A stretch of DNA of 64,000 bases. Origin: Nostoc sp. FACHB-973 (GTDB taxonomy: Bacteria > Cyanobacteriota > Cyanobacteriia > Cyanobacteriales > Nostocaceae). Positions 44,885 through 53,087 of the stretch are shown here, in pieces. Below the pieces are notes generated by a model. That model was given only the letters and a program-made list of their open reading frames with translations, searched no databases and was not told where the DNA came from. Within the stretch, counting starts at the first letter, position 1; each line of letters starts with the position of its first letter. The position numbers were made by a program, and so were the translations under genes. Where the stretch lies: NCBI RefSeq assembly GCF_014698115.1, contig NZ_JACJSJ010000026.1, positions 1 through 64,000 of the forward strand, given 5' to 3'.

Positions 44885-45586
44885 TTGCTGATTATATTGT
44901 CTGACTTCACCTCAATTCCGGTTTTATGGCTACAAATTGCGGGCGCTGCAATTTGGGTGTTATTCATCCTCCTAATTGCATGGGTAGTAAACCGCTTTAC
45001 TAATGGCGAACCAGAAATTGTCCGGAAGATAGTTCATATAGGCACTGGTAATGTGATTCTACTGGCTTGGTGGCTGGATATTCCCCCTAGCGTCGGAATA
45101 ACAGCCTCGATTTTAGCAAGCGCAATCACCTTATTATCCTACCGATTTCCCATTCTTCCTGGTATCAATAGCGTTGGACGCCAAAGTTTAGGCACATTTT
45201 TTTACTCTCTGAGTTTCGGTATCTTAATTGCCTCGTTCTGGTATTTGGAACAACCGCAATACGCAGCACTAGGAATTTTAGTCATGACTTGGGGAGATGG
45301 ATTAGCAGCCTTAATTGGTCAGCGTTTTGGTAAACATAAGTATAAAATCTTTGGGGCAGAAAAAAGTTGGGAAGGCTCCTTGACTATGATGCTTGCTAGC
45401 TATATTGTCAGCAGTTTGATTTTAGTTGGAACTCAAGGAAACAGTTGGCAAACTTGGACAATATCACTCGTGGTGGCATTAATTGCTACTGCTTTAGAAG
45501 CTTTTTCATTTCTGGGTATTGACAATCTAACAGTTCCTTTAGGAAGTGCGGCTCTTGCTTTCTTTTTAAGTAATTTAGTTTTTTAG
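44885..45586 (+). CDS. Phytol/farnesol kinase-like (dolichol kinase family) membrane protein
   Basis: A 233-residue polytopic CTP-dependent prenol kinase-like protein with about six or seven helices. Motifs: IVRKIVHIGTGNVILLAWW, the DGLAALIGQRFGKHKYKIFGAEKSWEGSL block shared with VTE5-type phytol kinases, and DNLTVPLGSAALAFFLSNL at the end. Likely role: recycling phytol from chlorophyll breakdown into phytyl phosphate for tocopherol or phylloquinone. The first start codon in frame is a TTG at 44885; no ATG occurs near the N-terminus. It is transcribed away from yidD. Confidence 0.82.
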   Translation: MLIILSDFTSIPVLWLQIAGAAIWVLFILLIAWVVNRFTNGEPEIVRKIVHIGTGNVILLAWWLDIPPSVGITASILASAITLLSYRFPILPGINSVGRQSLGTFFYSLSFGILIASFWYLEQPQYAALGILVMTWGDGLAALIGQRFGKHKYKIFGAEKSWEGSLTMMLASYIVSSLILVGTQGNSWQTWTISLVVALIATALEAFSFLGIDNLTVPLGSAALAFFLSNLVF

Positions 45587-45601
45587 TTATTCGAGTGCAA
45601 G

Positions 45602-45803
45602 GTAGGGGCGCATAGCTATCATTGGTGTCAACTTAACGCTAAATGGGCGGTTAGAAACCGCGTCTACACAGACGAAACCCGCCTGCGCGGGTTAAGAAAC
45701 CTTAATTTTCTTTGAGTCCGCGTAGGCGGACTTTGCTTGTATAGCCGCGAATTCTATTCGCCCAGGCTTAAGTTGACACCTATGCATAGCTATGCGCCCC
45801 TAC
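45602..45803. repeat. 28-bp palindrome split by a small mobile element
   Basis: Left arm GTAGGGGCGCATAGCTAT (45602-45619) and right arm ATAGCTATGCGCCCCTAC (45786-45803) are exact reverse complements. Removing the insert and one copy of CATAGCTAT restores a 28-bp perfect palindrome of the GTAGGGG...CCCCTAC family. Confidence 0.92.
45620..45784. mobile_element. 165-bp MITE-like element with 17-bp inverted ends and 9-bp target duplication
   Basis: Left end CATTGGTGTCAACTTAA and right end (as reverse complement) CATAGGTGTCAACTTAA differ at one base. The direct repeat CATAGCTAT flanks both sides (45611-45619 and 45785-45793). The inside contains hairpins AGTCCGC-GTA-GGCGGACT-like and CCCGCCTGCGCGGG, and no ORF. 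A partial copy with the same left end is at 9238. The transposase family cannot be told from this window. Confidence 0.85.
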
Positions 45804-46195
45804 AAATTTCTGTACGTCATGTAGTTGGTAATTGCTACAAAATACATACACAATTTTGCAACAATCGAAAATTGGTGGACGTTTGAACGTTTATTGATAG
45901 CATGTCTCTTCAATGAACTATAAAAGATCGATGTCTACCACGAGGTATGCCTAGACACAAAACTTTTCTAGATTAATAAAAAAGCTGTGCTTGTGGATAT
46001 CCAAAATCCCTGAATATATGTTCAAAGACTCTAAATAATTTCAAAAACACTAAATATTGACCATACTTGCTCTACCGTATTGCCATATCTAAAACAAATA
46101 AAAGATTTTATATCTACCTTGAGAAACAAAAATTCAATTTTCAATTATGTCTCCAGGTTTATGAAATCCTGACAAACAATCCCTATAGTTGGGTC
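45804..46195. other. AT-rich spacer upstream of the peptide secretion locus
   Basis: About 390 bases without a supportable frame. It presumably contains the promoter of the first precursor peptide gene. No clear binding-site palindrome was recognised. Confidence 0.5.
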
Positions 46196-46216
46196 TTAGG
46201 TGGTCAATGCACCTAA
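46196..46216 (+). promoter_or_regulatory. Conserved 5' leader hairpin, copy 1
   Basis: Stem TTAGGTG / CACCTAA with a 7-nt loop, ending 24 bases before the ATG at 46241. It is followed by TTACGTAAGTGAGGCTAA and AATC before the ATG, nearly the same as at 52272 and 53045. Confidence 0.8.
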
Positions 46217-46240
46217 TTACGTAAGTGAGGCTAAATAATC

Positions 46241-46639
46241 ATGTCAAATCAAACAATAGCATCCGAGTTGGTTGTCGAGTTATCTGATGAGCAACAACAG
46301 TTTCTAACCGGGGGTGCAGACTTTGAGCTAAGTAACTCGAATTATGGTCAAAAACAGTCAGGTTTACAAGGTTCAACCGCTTCCGGTCCTGGCGGTAGCA
46401 CCTCCAACTCCGCAGGAATTAGTAATAGCATTGGTACAGCTGCACAAGACTTCTTAGGCTTGGGCGGATCTATTCCTACAGGCATTACAAGCTTGCAGAG
46501 TCCAAATGTTTTTGGAACAGGAGGAGGCAACGGAACTACCCCTCCAACTACCCCCTCAACTACCCCCTCAACTACCCCCTCAACTACCCCCTCAACTACC
46601 CCCCAAAGTCCCTCACCAACTACCCTCGGACAAGCCTAA
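46241..46639 (+). CDS. Double-glycine leader precursor with a Thr/Pro-repeat tail
   Basis: A 132-residue protein. Residues 1-25 form a leader ending in ELSDEQQQFLTGG, the type cut by C39 peptidases after Gly-Gly. The predicted exported part is 107 residues: a Ser/Gly/Asn-rich segment, a short hydrophobic stretch (TAAQDFLGLGGSIPTGI), then TTPS repeats (12-nt ACTACCCCCTCA units) and SPSPTTLGQA. No Cys in the core. GTGAGG acts as ribosome binding site. It heads the export locus and its leader matches those of the peptides at 52318 and 53088. Bacteriocin-like, adhesive or signalling roles are all possible. Confidence 0.75.
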   Translation: MSNQTIASELVVELSDEQQQFLTGGADFELSNSNYGQKQSGLQGSTASGPGGSTSNSAGISNSIGTAAQDFLGLGGSIPTGITSLQSPNVFGTGGGNGTTPPTTPSTTPSTTPSTTPSTTPQSPSPTTLGQA

Positions 46640-47737
46640 TAGGAATCACTAACCTAACATAATCTAAATAGCTGACCATTGCAGAGATCACCCTATTCAA
46701 TTTCCACTGCTAGCACCAAACACTATTATGTGGTGGCGGCGCTAAGGAACTTGGGTGTTCAAGGGTTCAACTTCTTAGTAAGTTGAAGCAATCACAGATT
46801 CCAGAGCTTTCCTGTTTAAATAACATGATAATCTACCTGAGTACCTCAGAGAAAAGAGTATCAGCGAGTCAGTCTCTGGAATCATTTTTTTCAAAACTTA
46901 TGATAATTACTGCACCACTTGGCCGTATTTTTCAGCGGCTAAACAAGAAGTCTTATTTCCTTAACACTTCACTGACTTCTACTACAAATCGCGATAAATC
47001 ACCGCTATTACCCCTTAATGTTTGCTAGAGCTACTCCGGCAAAATATTTGTCACAGCGCAGTATTTTGCATATCCAAGTAAAAAGTAGTAGGTGGAGGTT
47101 GTCAAACATCCAGTAGCAAAGAATGAATCAATTTCTTCATGAGACTTATTATGTCTTGTTTTTTCCTGCTCCAAGCAAAAATTTGCAAATTATCGATTGT
47201 GATACTCATAAATTCTCGACTTTTCCTGTCATCTTATTTTTGACGGATAATATTCTCAACTAGCTAAATCTTTGGAGTCAAATAGCTTGGAATTAGTTTT
47301 TGGAATCTTTTTGTACAGATAGATAAAAGGGGGGGGCGGAGGAGGTTGTTATAACTCGCTCAACGTAAGTGAGGACTTTGAGGGAGCTTGAGCGTTTTCC
47401 TCCGTTTTATCAACGCGTTGTTCACGTTAAAAATGTGAGAAAGATAATTTTCGCGCTCATCACGCATACCTTTCTTTTCCCCCTTAGCTAATTATAGATC
47501 ATGATAAAGCATAATGCTTGCTATTGTTAGCAGCATGTGTTAATTTTCACTCTTTAGGACATAGGTTTTAACTATCTAGTATTTCCTCTGACCTATTACC
47601 GAAGACGGCTATTTTTTCATAGCGTGCAATTTGCAACCAAGTTCTGTGAAGTAATCTGCTTTGCAGCATCATAGGTTTTGGTTGACAGATAACCCTCACT
47701 TTTTTATGTATCTATTCAAAACAAAAGGTGCAGTGCC
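46640..47737. other. 1.1-kb spacer between precursor gene and transporter genes
   Basis: No frame with a leader motif or other recognisable protein. An 81-residue frame at 46783-47028 lacks a ribosome binding site and any family features. The conserved RNA-like hairpin at 47336-47405 lies here, followed by T-rich sequence. The spacer may have lost a further peptide gene, because copies 2 and 3 of that hairpin each follow a peptide gene. Confidence 0.5.
47336..47405 (+). ncRNA. Conserved structured element with TAACTCGCTCAA core, copy 1
   Basis: Outer stem GCGGAGGA / TCCTCCGT and inner stem CGCTCAA / TTGAGCG. The left inner strand and its flank (TATAACTCGCTCAA) recur at 52551 and 53315. The outer stems differ in sequence among copies but still pair, which suggests selected RNA structure. 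It may be a terminator, attenuator or small RNA. Confidence 0.6.
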
Positions 47738-49246
47738 GTGAATTTCTTACGTCGCCAAGAAAACTATTCTTTGAATAAGTTTAATGAACCCAATCCTGAT
47801 CATCTCCATATAGTTGAAACTAACGAGTTTCTCCCTCATATAGGTAAATGGACAAACATTGGTGGGAGTGTTTTGCTAAGTATTTTCGTTGCAGGGGTGA
47901 GTCTCACATCAGTTCTCAATTACAACGTTACAGTTAAAGTTCCTGCGAGTATCCGACCTGTAGGAGAACTACGCATTGTTCAATCTGCAATTGCCGGAAC
48001 TGTTCAAAATATTGATGTTGAAGAAAGTCAGGTAGTGACTAAGGACGAAGCTATTGCTTACATTGATGATTCCAGCGTGCAAACTCAAAAGAGCCAAAGA
48101 GAAAGCAGTATTCAGCAGGGTCAATTACAGCTAAGCAAAATAGATAGTCAGATTAGCCAAATAGATACTCAGATTGCGGCTCAGACAAACTTAAATAACC
48201 GCACGATTATAGCTGCACAAGCTCAGCTCAGTAATGCCCAACGTAACTATAAAGATCAGCAAATAAAATCTACATCTGAAATGACACAAGCACAAACAGC
48301 GTTGAGATTAGCCAAGGTGCAGCTAGAGCGATTACAACAGGGAAAAATATTAACAGCAACTGTAGAAGAAGCAGAAGCAGCCTTAAAGTTAGCCAAGGTT
48401 CAACGAGACAGATTACACCCGATAGTCATATCGGGAGCTGTTGCTCGCAGTCTATTTGAGGAAAAAGAACAAGCGGTTAAGTCTGCTGAGGCGAAGTTAG
48501 AACAAGCTAAAGTTAGCGCTAAAAATCTACTTGAAGAAAAAGAACAATCGTTGGAGGATGCACAAACTAACCTAAACAAGGCTAAAACTGCTATCAATCC
48601 TAGTAATGCTGCCGTAACTGTGGCATTTGAACAGATTAACCAGGAACAGGCAAGGGGTCTAGCAACCTTAGCTGCTTTGAAAAAAGACCGAGAGACTCTG
48701 CTTCAGCAACGCCTTGAACTGCAAAACCAACTCCTTAGTACTCGCAAAGAACTACAACAGCTAGAAACTGACCTAAAAAAGAGTGTGATTCGAGCGCCAA
48801 TCGAAGGCACACTCCTGAAACTAAATCTTCGTAATCCAGGACAGGTAGTGCAATCAAGTGAAGCTATTGCAAGCATTGCTCCCCTTAACGCCCCATTGCT
48901 GATCAAGGCTTATGTGCAGACTCAAGATATTGATAAGGTGAAACCAGGTGAAAAAGTCCGAATGATGGTTTCTGCTTGCCCCTATCCAGACTACGGTACT
49001 CTCAAAGGAACTGTCACCACAGTTGCATCAGATGCCCTATCACCTGTAAAGAATGGCACAGATTCAAGTGTCAACCAGGTAGTTGCTTACGAGGTAACTA
49101 TTCAGCCACAAACTTTATATTTGGGTAGAGGCGATCGCCAGTGCCATCTTAAATCGGGCATGGAGGGCAGAGCTGATATTATTTCCCGTCAAGAAACAGT
49201 GCTTCGGTTCATTCTCAGAAAAGCAAGATTAATCACGAATTATTAA
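47738..49246 (+). CDS. HlyD-family adaptor (periplasmic membrane fusion protein)
   Basis: A 502-residue adaptor joining an inner-membrane ABC exporter to an outer-membrane channel. One membrane helix (about 38-60, NIGGSVLLSIFVAGVSLTSVL), a biotinyl-lipoyl-like half (VQSAIAGTVQNIDVEESQVVTKDEAIAYID), a long coiled coil rich in Q, K and E (about 110-340), the second lipoyl half (VIRAPIEGTLLKLNLRNPGQVVQSSEAIASI) and a beta-barrel with PGEKVRMMVSACPYPDYGTLKGTV. The start is a GTG at 47738 with AAAGGTG upstream. It precedes the C39 exporter by 96 bases and is probably cotranscribed. A TolC gene is not in the window. Confidence 0.92.
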   Translation: MNFLRRQENYSLNKFNEPNPDHLHIVETNEFLPHIGKWTNIGGSVLLSIFVAGVSLTSVLNYNVTVKVPASIRPVGELRIVQSAIAGTVQNIDVEESQVVTKDEAIAYIDDSSVQTQKSQRESSIQQGQLQLSKIDSQISQIDTQIAAQTNLNNRTIIAAQAQLSNAQRNYKDQQIKSTSEMTQAQTALRLAKVQLERLQQGKILTATVEEAEAALKLAKVQRDRLHPIVISGAVARSLFEEKEQAVKSAEAKLEQAKVSAKNLLEEKEQSLEDAQTNLNKAKTAINPSNAAVTVAFEQINQEQARGLATLAALKKDRETLLQQRLELQNQLLSTRKELQQLETDLKKSVIRAPIEGTLLKLNLRNPGQVVQSSEAIASIAPLNAPLLIKAYVQTQDIDKVKPGEKVRMMVSACPYPDYGTLKGTVTTVASDALSPVKNGTDSSVNQVVAYEVTIQPQTLYLGRGDRQCHLKSGMEGRADIISRQETVLRFILRKARLITNY

Positions 49247-49342
49247 TACAAAAATCTGGGTTTTAGCAATTCTCAATCAATTATCAATATTTATGGTGAT
49301 GGGTCTGAAATCATTGCTCTGTAATCTAATTGGGTAAGTCTG

Positions 49343-51508
49343 ATGTTTCATTTATTTAATTTTTATAAAAATTATCAGTGTGTTTTACAGTCAAGTGAAG
49401 AGGATTGTGGAGCAGCTTGCCTAGCGTCGATTTGCAAGCATTATGGGCGTTTCTTAAGTATCACCCGCAGCCGAGAAGCAGTAGGGACTGGACAGCTGGG
49501 AACAACCTTGCTCGGTCTTAAACGTGGATCGGAGACTCTAGGTTTTAATGTTAGGGCAGTTAAAGCTTCGCCGAAGACCATAGACAGGATCACAGAAATA
49601 CGCCTGCCAGCAATTATTCATTGGCATGGCAAGCACTGGGTTGTGTTGTACGGCAAACGAGGCAAGAAGTACGTCATTGCCGACCCAGCCGTGGGCATCC
49701 GTTATATCAACCGCGAAGAGCTAACAGCAGCTTGGAACGGGGTGATGCTGTTATTAGAGCCAGATTCAGAGGGCTTTTCTCAGCAGCCCCAAGAACAACC
49801 AAAGGGCGGCTTAGGACGCTTTTTCCAACGCGTCTTACCTTTTCGTGGGTTGTTAACTCAGGTTTTGATGATCAACATTGTCCTGGGTTTACTCGCTCTA
49901 GGTACGCCTGTCTTGATCCAACTGCTCACAGATGATGTCCTTGTGCGTGGCGATACCGACTTACTTACCGTTGTAGTTTTAGCCGTTGTTGTCATGAATT
50001 TATTTAGCAGTTGTCTGCAAGTATTGCAAGCTACGATGATTGCTCACTTTGGTCAACGGCTGCAATTAGGACTAGTCTTGGAGTTTGGACGCAGAATTCT
50101 CCAGTTACCCTTGAATTACTACGAAGCCCGCCGCAGTGGCGAAATCATTAGCAGATTAGGAGATATCAATGAAATCAACCAGTTGGTATCGCAGGTAGTG
50201 GTTCTTTTACCTAGCCAAATTTTCCTAGCAGTGGTGTCTTTATGTTTCATGTTGTTTTATAGCTGGCAGTTAACCCTAGTAGCTCTCTTGTTTGCTGGGT
50301 TAATGACCATATCTGTGTTACCTTTCTTGCCCATTCTCCAACAAAAGACCCGCAGTCTTTTAGTTTTAGGGTCGGAAAATCAAGGCGTTTTGGTGGAAAC
50401 GTTTAAGGGCGCGCAGGTGATTAAAACTACAAACGCGGCTCCCCAATTCTCGGAGGAATTCCAAAGTCGTTTTGGTCGCCTTGCCAATCTTACTTTCACC
50501 ACCATCCAAATCGGAATTATCAACGGTACTCTTGCTAAACTCCTTTCCACTATTGGTGGCGTCAGTTTACTTTGGCTAGGGAGCATCCTAGTGATTCAGG
50601 GGAAATTAAGTATCGGGCAAATGCTAGCTTTTAACGTTTTACAGGTCAATGTTCTGGCGTTAATTAGCACGTTAGTTGGGTTAGTAGATGAATATTTCCG
50701 CGCCCAAACAGCAATTTCTCGTCTTTTAGAAGTGATTGATACTAAGCCAGAAGTGGTCGTGGGTCAAAAGCCGTTTGCACAAATCTCTGGTGATGCAGAC
50801 ATTCGTTGTTCCCATCTCGAATTTCACCATCCTGGCAGAGTTGACTTATTAGAGGATTTTTCGCTCAAACTCCCTGGAGGGAAAGTAATTGCTTTGATTG
50901 GTCAGTCAGGTTGTGGCAAAAGTACTTTGGCAAAACTCGTAGGAGGTTTATATCAACCGAACTCTGGTAATATCCGCATAGGCTTTTATAACACACAAGA
51001 CCTCTCCCTTGATTGCCTCCGACAACAGGTAGTTTATGTACCGCAAGAACCTCACTTCTGGAGTCGCTCGATTTTGGAGAACTTCCGTTTAGGAATGCCT
51101 GATATTGCCTTTGAAGAGATTGTCAAAGCTTGCCACATTGCTGACGCAGATGACTTTATCAGTGAACTTCCTAATAAATATCAAACTGTTTTAGGGGAAT
51201 TTGGGGCAAATCTCTCTGGTGGACAAAGACAACGATTAGCGATCGCTAGAGGCATCCTCAATGATCCACCTATGCTGATTTTAGATGAAGCGACCGCTGG
51301 ACTCGATCCTGTAAGCGAATCTCATGTGCTGGATCGTCTTTTGGAACACCGAAAGGGCAGAACCACGATTTTGATCACCCATCGTCCCAGTGTAGTCAAT
51401 CGAGCTGATTGGATCGTGCTGCTAGATAAAGGTCAGGTGAAATTACAAGGTACGCTAGAGACTTTTCTCTCTCACCAAGGTGAGCATTTAAAGTTTTTAT
51501 CAGTGTGA
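49343..51508 (+). CDS. Peptidase-containing ABC exporter (PCAT) with C39 domain
   Basis: A 721-residue fused protease-exporter. C39 peptidase: Gln16 and Cys22 in QSSEEDCGAAC, His98 in HGKHWVVLYG, Asp114 in VIADPAVG, so the catalytic set is complete. Six-helix ABC transporter domain about residues 165-450. Nucleotide-binding domain: Walker A GQSGCGKST (520-528), signature LSGGQ (624-628), Walker B MLILDEA (644-650). It cuts leaders after Gly-Gly and exports the cores. Adjacent genes with such leaders (46241, 51539, 52318, 53088) are the obvious cargo. Related exporters in cyanobacteria serve bacteriocin-like peptides and, in Synechococcus elongatus, secreted biofilm proteins. Confidence 0.95.
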   Translation: MFHLFNFYKNYQCVLQSSEEDCGAACLASICKHYGRFLSITRSREAVGTGQLGTTLLGLKRGSETLGFNVRAVKASPKTIDRITEIRLPAIIHWHGKHWVVLYGKRGKKYVIADPAVGIRYINREELTAAWNGVMLLLEPDSEGFSQQPQEQPKGGLGRFFQRVLPFRGLLTQVLMINIVLGLLALGTPVLIQLLTDDVLVRGDTDLLTVVVLAVVVMNLFSSCLQVLQATMIAHFGQRLQLGLVLEFGRRILQLPLNYYEARRSGEIISRLGDINEINQLVSQVVVLLPSQIFLAVVSLCFMLFYSWQLTLVALLFAGLMTISVLPFLPILQQKTRSLLVLGSENQGVLVETFKGAQVIKTTNAAPQFSEEFQSRFGRLANLTFTTIQIGIINGTLAKLLSTIGGVSLLWLGSILVIQGKLSIGQMLAFNVLQVNVLALISTLVGLVDEYFRAQTAISRLLEVIDTKPEVVVGQKPFAQISGDADIRCSHLEFHHPGRVDLLEDFSLKLPGGKVIALIGQSGCGKSTLAKLVGGLYQPNSGNIRIGFYNTQDLSLDCLRQQVVYVPQEPHFWSRSILENFRLGMPDIAFEEIVKACHIADADDFISELPNKYQTVLGEFGANLSGGQRQRLAIARGILNDPPMLILDEATAGLDPVSESHVLDRLLEHRKGRTTILITHRPSVVNRADWIVLLDKGQVKLQGTLETFLSHQGEHLKFLSV

Positions 51509-51538
51509 AAATTGTTTTCAGTGTGAGCAGTTAATTTT

Positions 51539-51847
51539 ATGTCTGAATATATTAAATTTTTTCATCGTGAATTATTTAGAGAATTGTCAGAGCAAGAACA
51601 AGAAAACCTGACTGCTGGACAAGGCATAGATAGCCCAGTAAAAAGTGATTTTTTATTACAGCAAACTAATATCCAAAGTTCAGCCGAAAATCAATTAAAT
51701 CTTGCAGGAACTGGTGATATATCTTCACAAAAAACCAGCTATAATTTGTCACAGACTACCATAAAATTTTCTCTAAAATTCGGATTGCCAAATTCTAGTC
51801 AAGACGGAAATATATTTGATTGTTTAATTAACGAAAATTTTAAATAA
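51539..51847 (+). CDS. Leader-peptide protein with an Ala-Gly cleavage site variant
   Basis: A 102-residue protein starting 30 bases after the exporter stop, so almost surely in its operon. Residues 1-27 end in RELSEQEQENLTAG, matching the leader consensus ELS-x-E-Q except for AG in place of GG. The remaining 75 residues are Ser/Asn/Gln-rich with a single Cys near the end (FDCLINENFK). It lacks the upstream hairpin found at the other three precursors. It may be a slow or chaperone-like substrate, or a diverged precursor. Confidence 0.65.
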   Translation: MSEYIKFFHRELFRELSEQEQENLTAGQGIDSPVKSDFLLQQTNIQSSAENQLNLAGTGDISSQKTSYNLSQTTIKFSLKFGLPNSSQDGNIFDCLINENFK

Positions 51848-51886
51848 ATTATATTCATAAAACTTGGATTTCAATATATTTTTAAT

Positions 51887-51924
51887 TAGTGGGAGATACA
51901 CGAGCAATCGTGTATCTCCCACTA
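51887..51924 (+). terminator. Strong hairpin closing the exporter operon
   Basis: Perfect 17-bp stem beginning TAGTGGGAGATACACGA with a GCAA tetraloop (GNRA type). No T-run follows, so it may stabilise the transcript 3' end or terminate in both directions. The spacer 51925-52271 is AT-rich and shows no frame. Confidence 0.7.
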
Positions 51925-52271
51925 GAATATAATAACTTTAACTGGATATAATAATATACGCTGTCGTCTACCTTTTTATCGTAGGTAACTGTATATTTAT
52001 CTATGTTTATTTAATGTAATCGATTGAATTTATAACGTCTACAAATGCTAATTATATAATCTTTTAGTTCATAATATGTTATGAATAATAATCGACTATA
52101 GACACGTAAAAATAGCTACTTAGTTTGAAAGATTTCTATAAAATAATTTTGAATAAAAATATGCTAATTCATTTTTTAAATTTATCATTAACCAAAAGAA
52201 AGAAAATAATTTTTGCCAGTTTATAACTTTAGAAGAGTTTCTTTTTTATAATACAAGTGAATAATAAAAGC

Positions 52272-52290
52272 ATAGGTGATCTACACCTAT
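52272..52290 (+). promoter_or_regulatory. Conserved 5' leader hairpin, copy 2
   Basis: Stem ATAGGTG / CACCTAT, loop ATCTA, 27 bases before the ATG at 52318, followed by AAGTGAGGCTAACAATC. Stem sequence is the same as copy 3 and differs from copy 1 by one compensated pair (A-T for T-A at the base). Confidence 0.82.
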
Positions 52291-52317
52291 ATACATCGTA
52301 AAGTGAGGCTAACAATC

Positions 52318-52473
52318 ATGTCAAATCTAGTCATTCAATGTGATTTAGTTGAGGAGCTAACTACAGAGCAGCAAGAGGTGCTAGCTGGTGGACAAGACTA
52401 CGGTTATAGTAGTTCCCAATACCCTAATTACTACTTCTACGGCTACGCTTACCCCTATTACGGTGGCTATTAA
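52318..52473 (+). CDS. Double-glycine precursor of a tyrosine-rich peptide (1)
   Basis: A 51-residue precursor. The 25-residue leader ends EELTTEQQEVLAGG. The predicted core of 26 residues begins QDYGYSSSQYPNYYFYGYAY and ends PYYGGY; 11 of 26 are Tyr, with no Cys, Lys or Arg. GTGAGG is the ribosome binding site. A frame open from 52276 only adds the hairpin region. Such a core is likely to self-assemble, cross-link through dityrosine, or bind surfaces. It is paralogous to the gene at 53088, and the two sit on repeated cassettes about 770 bases apart. Confidence 0.8.
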   Translation: MSNLVIQCDLVEELTTEQQEVLAGGQDYGYSSSQYPNYYFYGYAYPYYGGY

Positions 52474-52540
52474 GTCTGCCAAAGTTAGGACTATAACTGG
52501 GTAATCCCGTAGTTTAAACTTTTTAATTAGTGGGGGGAGG

Positions 52541-52600
52541 AAAAGACTTACATAACTCACTCAAAGTACATGAAAACTTGAGCAAGTTTGAAAAGTCTTC
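52541..52600 (+). ncRNA. Conserved structured element, copy 2
   Basis: Outer stem AAGACTT / AAGTCTT, inner stem CTCAA / TTGAG and ACT / AGT around the core TAACTCACTCAA. It lies 67 bases after the stop of the first Tyr-rich gene. The preceding CGTAGTTTAAACTTT (52508) is shared with copy 3 (53271). Confidence 0.65.
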
Positions 52601-52644
52601 TCTCTTCTCTTTTTAGCCATCAATTTATTAATGGTCTAGAAACA

Positions 52645-52680
52645 ATAAAAGTAGATGCTAGAGATAGCATTTATTTTTAT
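52645..52680 (+). terminator. Terminator of the first tyrosine-rich peptide unit
   Basis: Stem ATAAAAGTAGATGCTA / TAGCATTTATTTTTAT with GAGA loop, containing two G-T pairs, and T-rich 3' side. It is homologous to the perfect terminator at 53407. Confidence 0.75.
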
Positions 52681-52769
52681 TCTCCCTCCCTGATTTAAAA
52701 TATAAACAGTTTCTGACTAGGTAAGTAGCATATCTTTGCCCAGTAGAATTGAAGACCGTAACTGTAATT

Positions 52770-52806
52770 TAGCACCCATGCTGGTAAAAAACTAGCATGG
52801 GTGCTA
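52770..52806. terminator. Additional 13-bp hairpin in the spacer
   Basis: TAGCACCCATGCT / AGCATGGGTGCTA with an 11-nt A-rich loop. No T-run. The rest of the 238-bp spacer before the third leader hairpin is AT-rich with no frame. Confidence 0.6.
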
Positions 52807-53044
52807 CCTGTTTACAACTAGAAATCAAATTTTACAGAACAGGATCACTCGGTTAATAAATAATTAAGTCAGTAATTGCTAGGATTACCAGGTGAGAAAG
52901 GGTATTTTTGCCCTCTAATCTGGTCATATATTTTATTCAGATTTTAAACATAATTTACAAAATCCGAAAGCCGTAAATTTAGCTTATTACTTTTATAACT
53001 TTAGGATAATTTATTTGATCAAGAGAATGTTTATAAATAAAACT

Positions 53045-53063
53045 ATAGGTGCTACACACCTAT
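53045..53063 (+). promoter_or_regulatory. Conserved 5' leader hairpin, copy 3
   Basis: Stem ATAGGTG / CACCTAT, loop CTACA, 24 bases before the ATG at 53088, followed by GTACAGTAAGGGAGGTG and AACAATC. Confidence 0.82.
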
Positions 53064-53087
53064 GTACAGTAAGGGAGGTGAACAATC

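Noticed and set aside
44449-44891. ORFs opposite yidD
   Set aside because: Antisense shadows of yidD and of the 9-nt minisatellite.
46783-47028. 81-codon ORF in the peptide locus
   Set aside because: No leader motif, no ribosome site, no protein-like domain; likely chance frame in AT-rich DNA.
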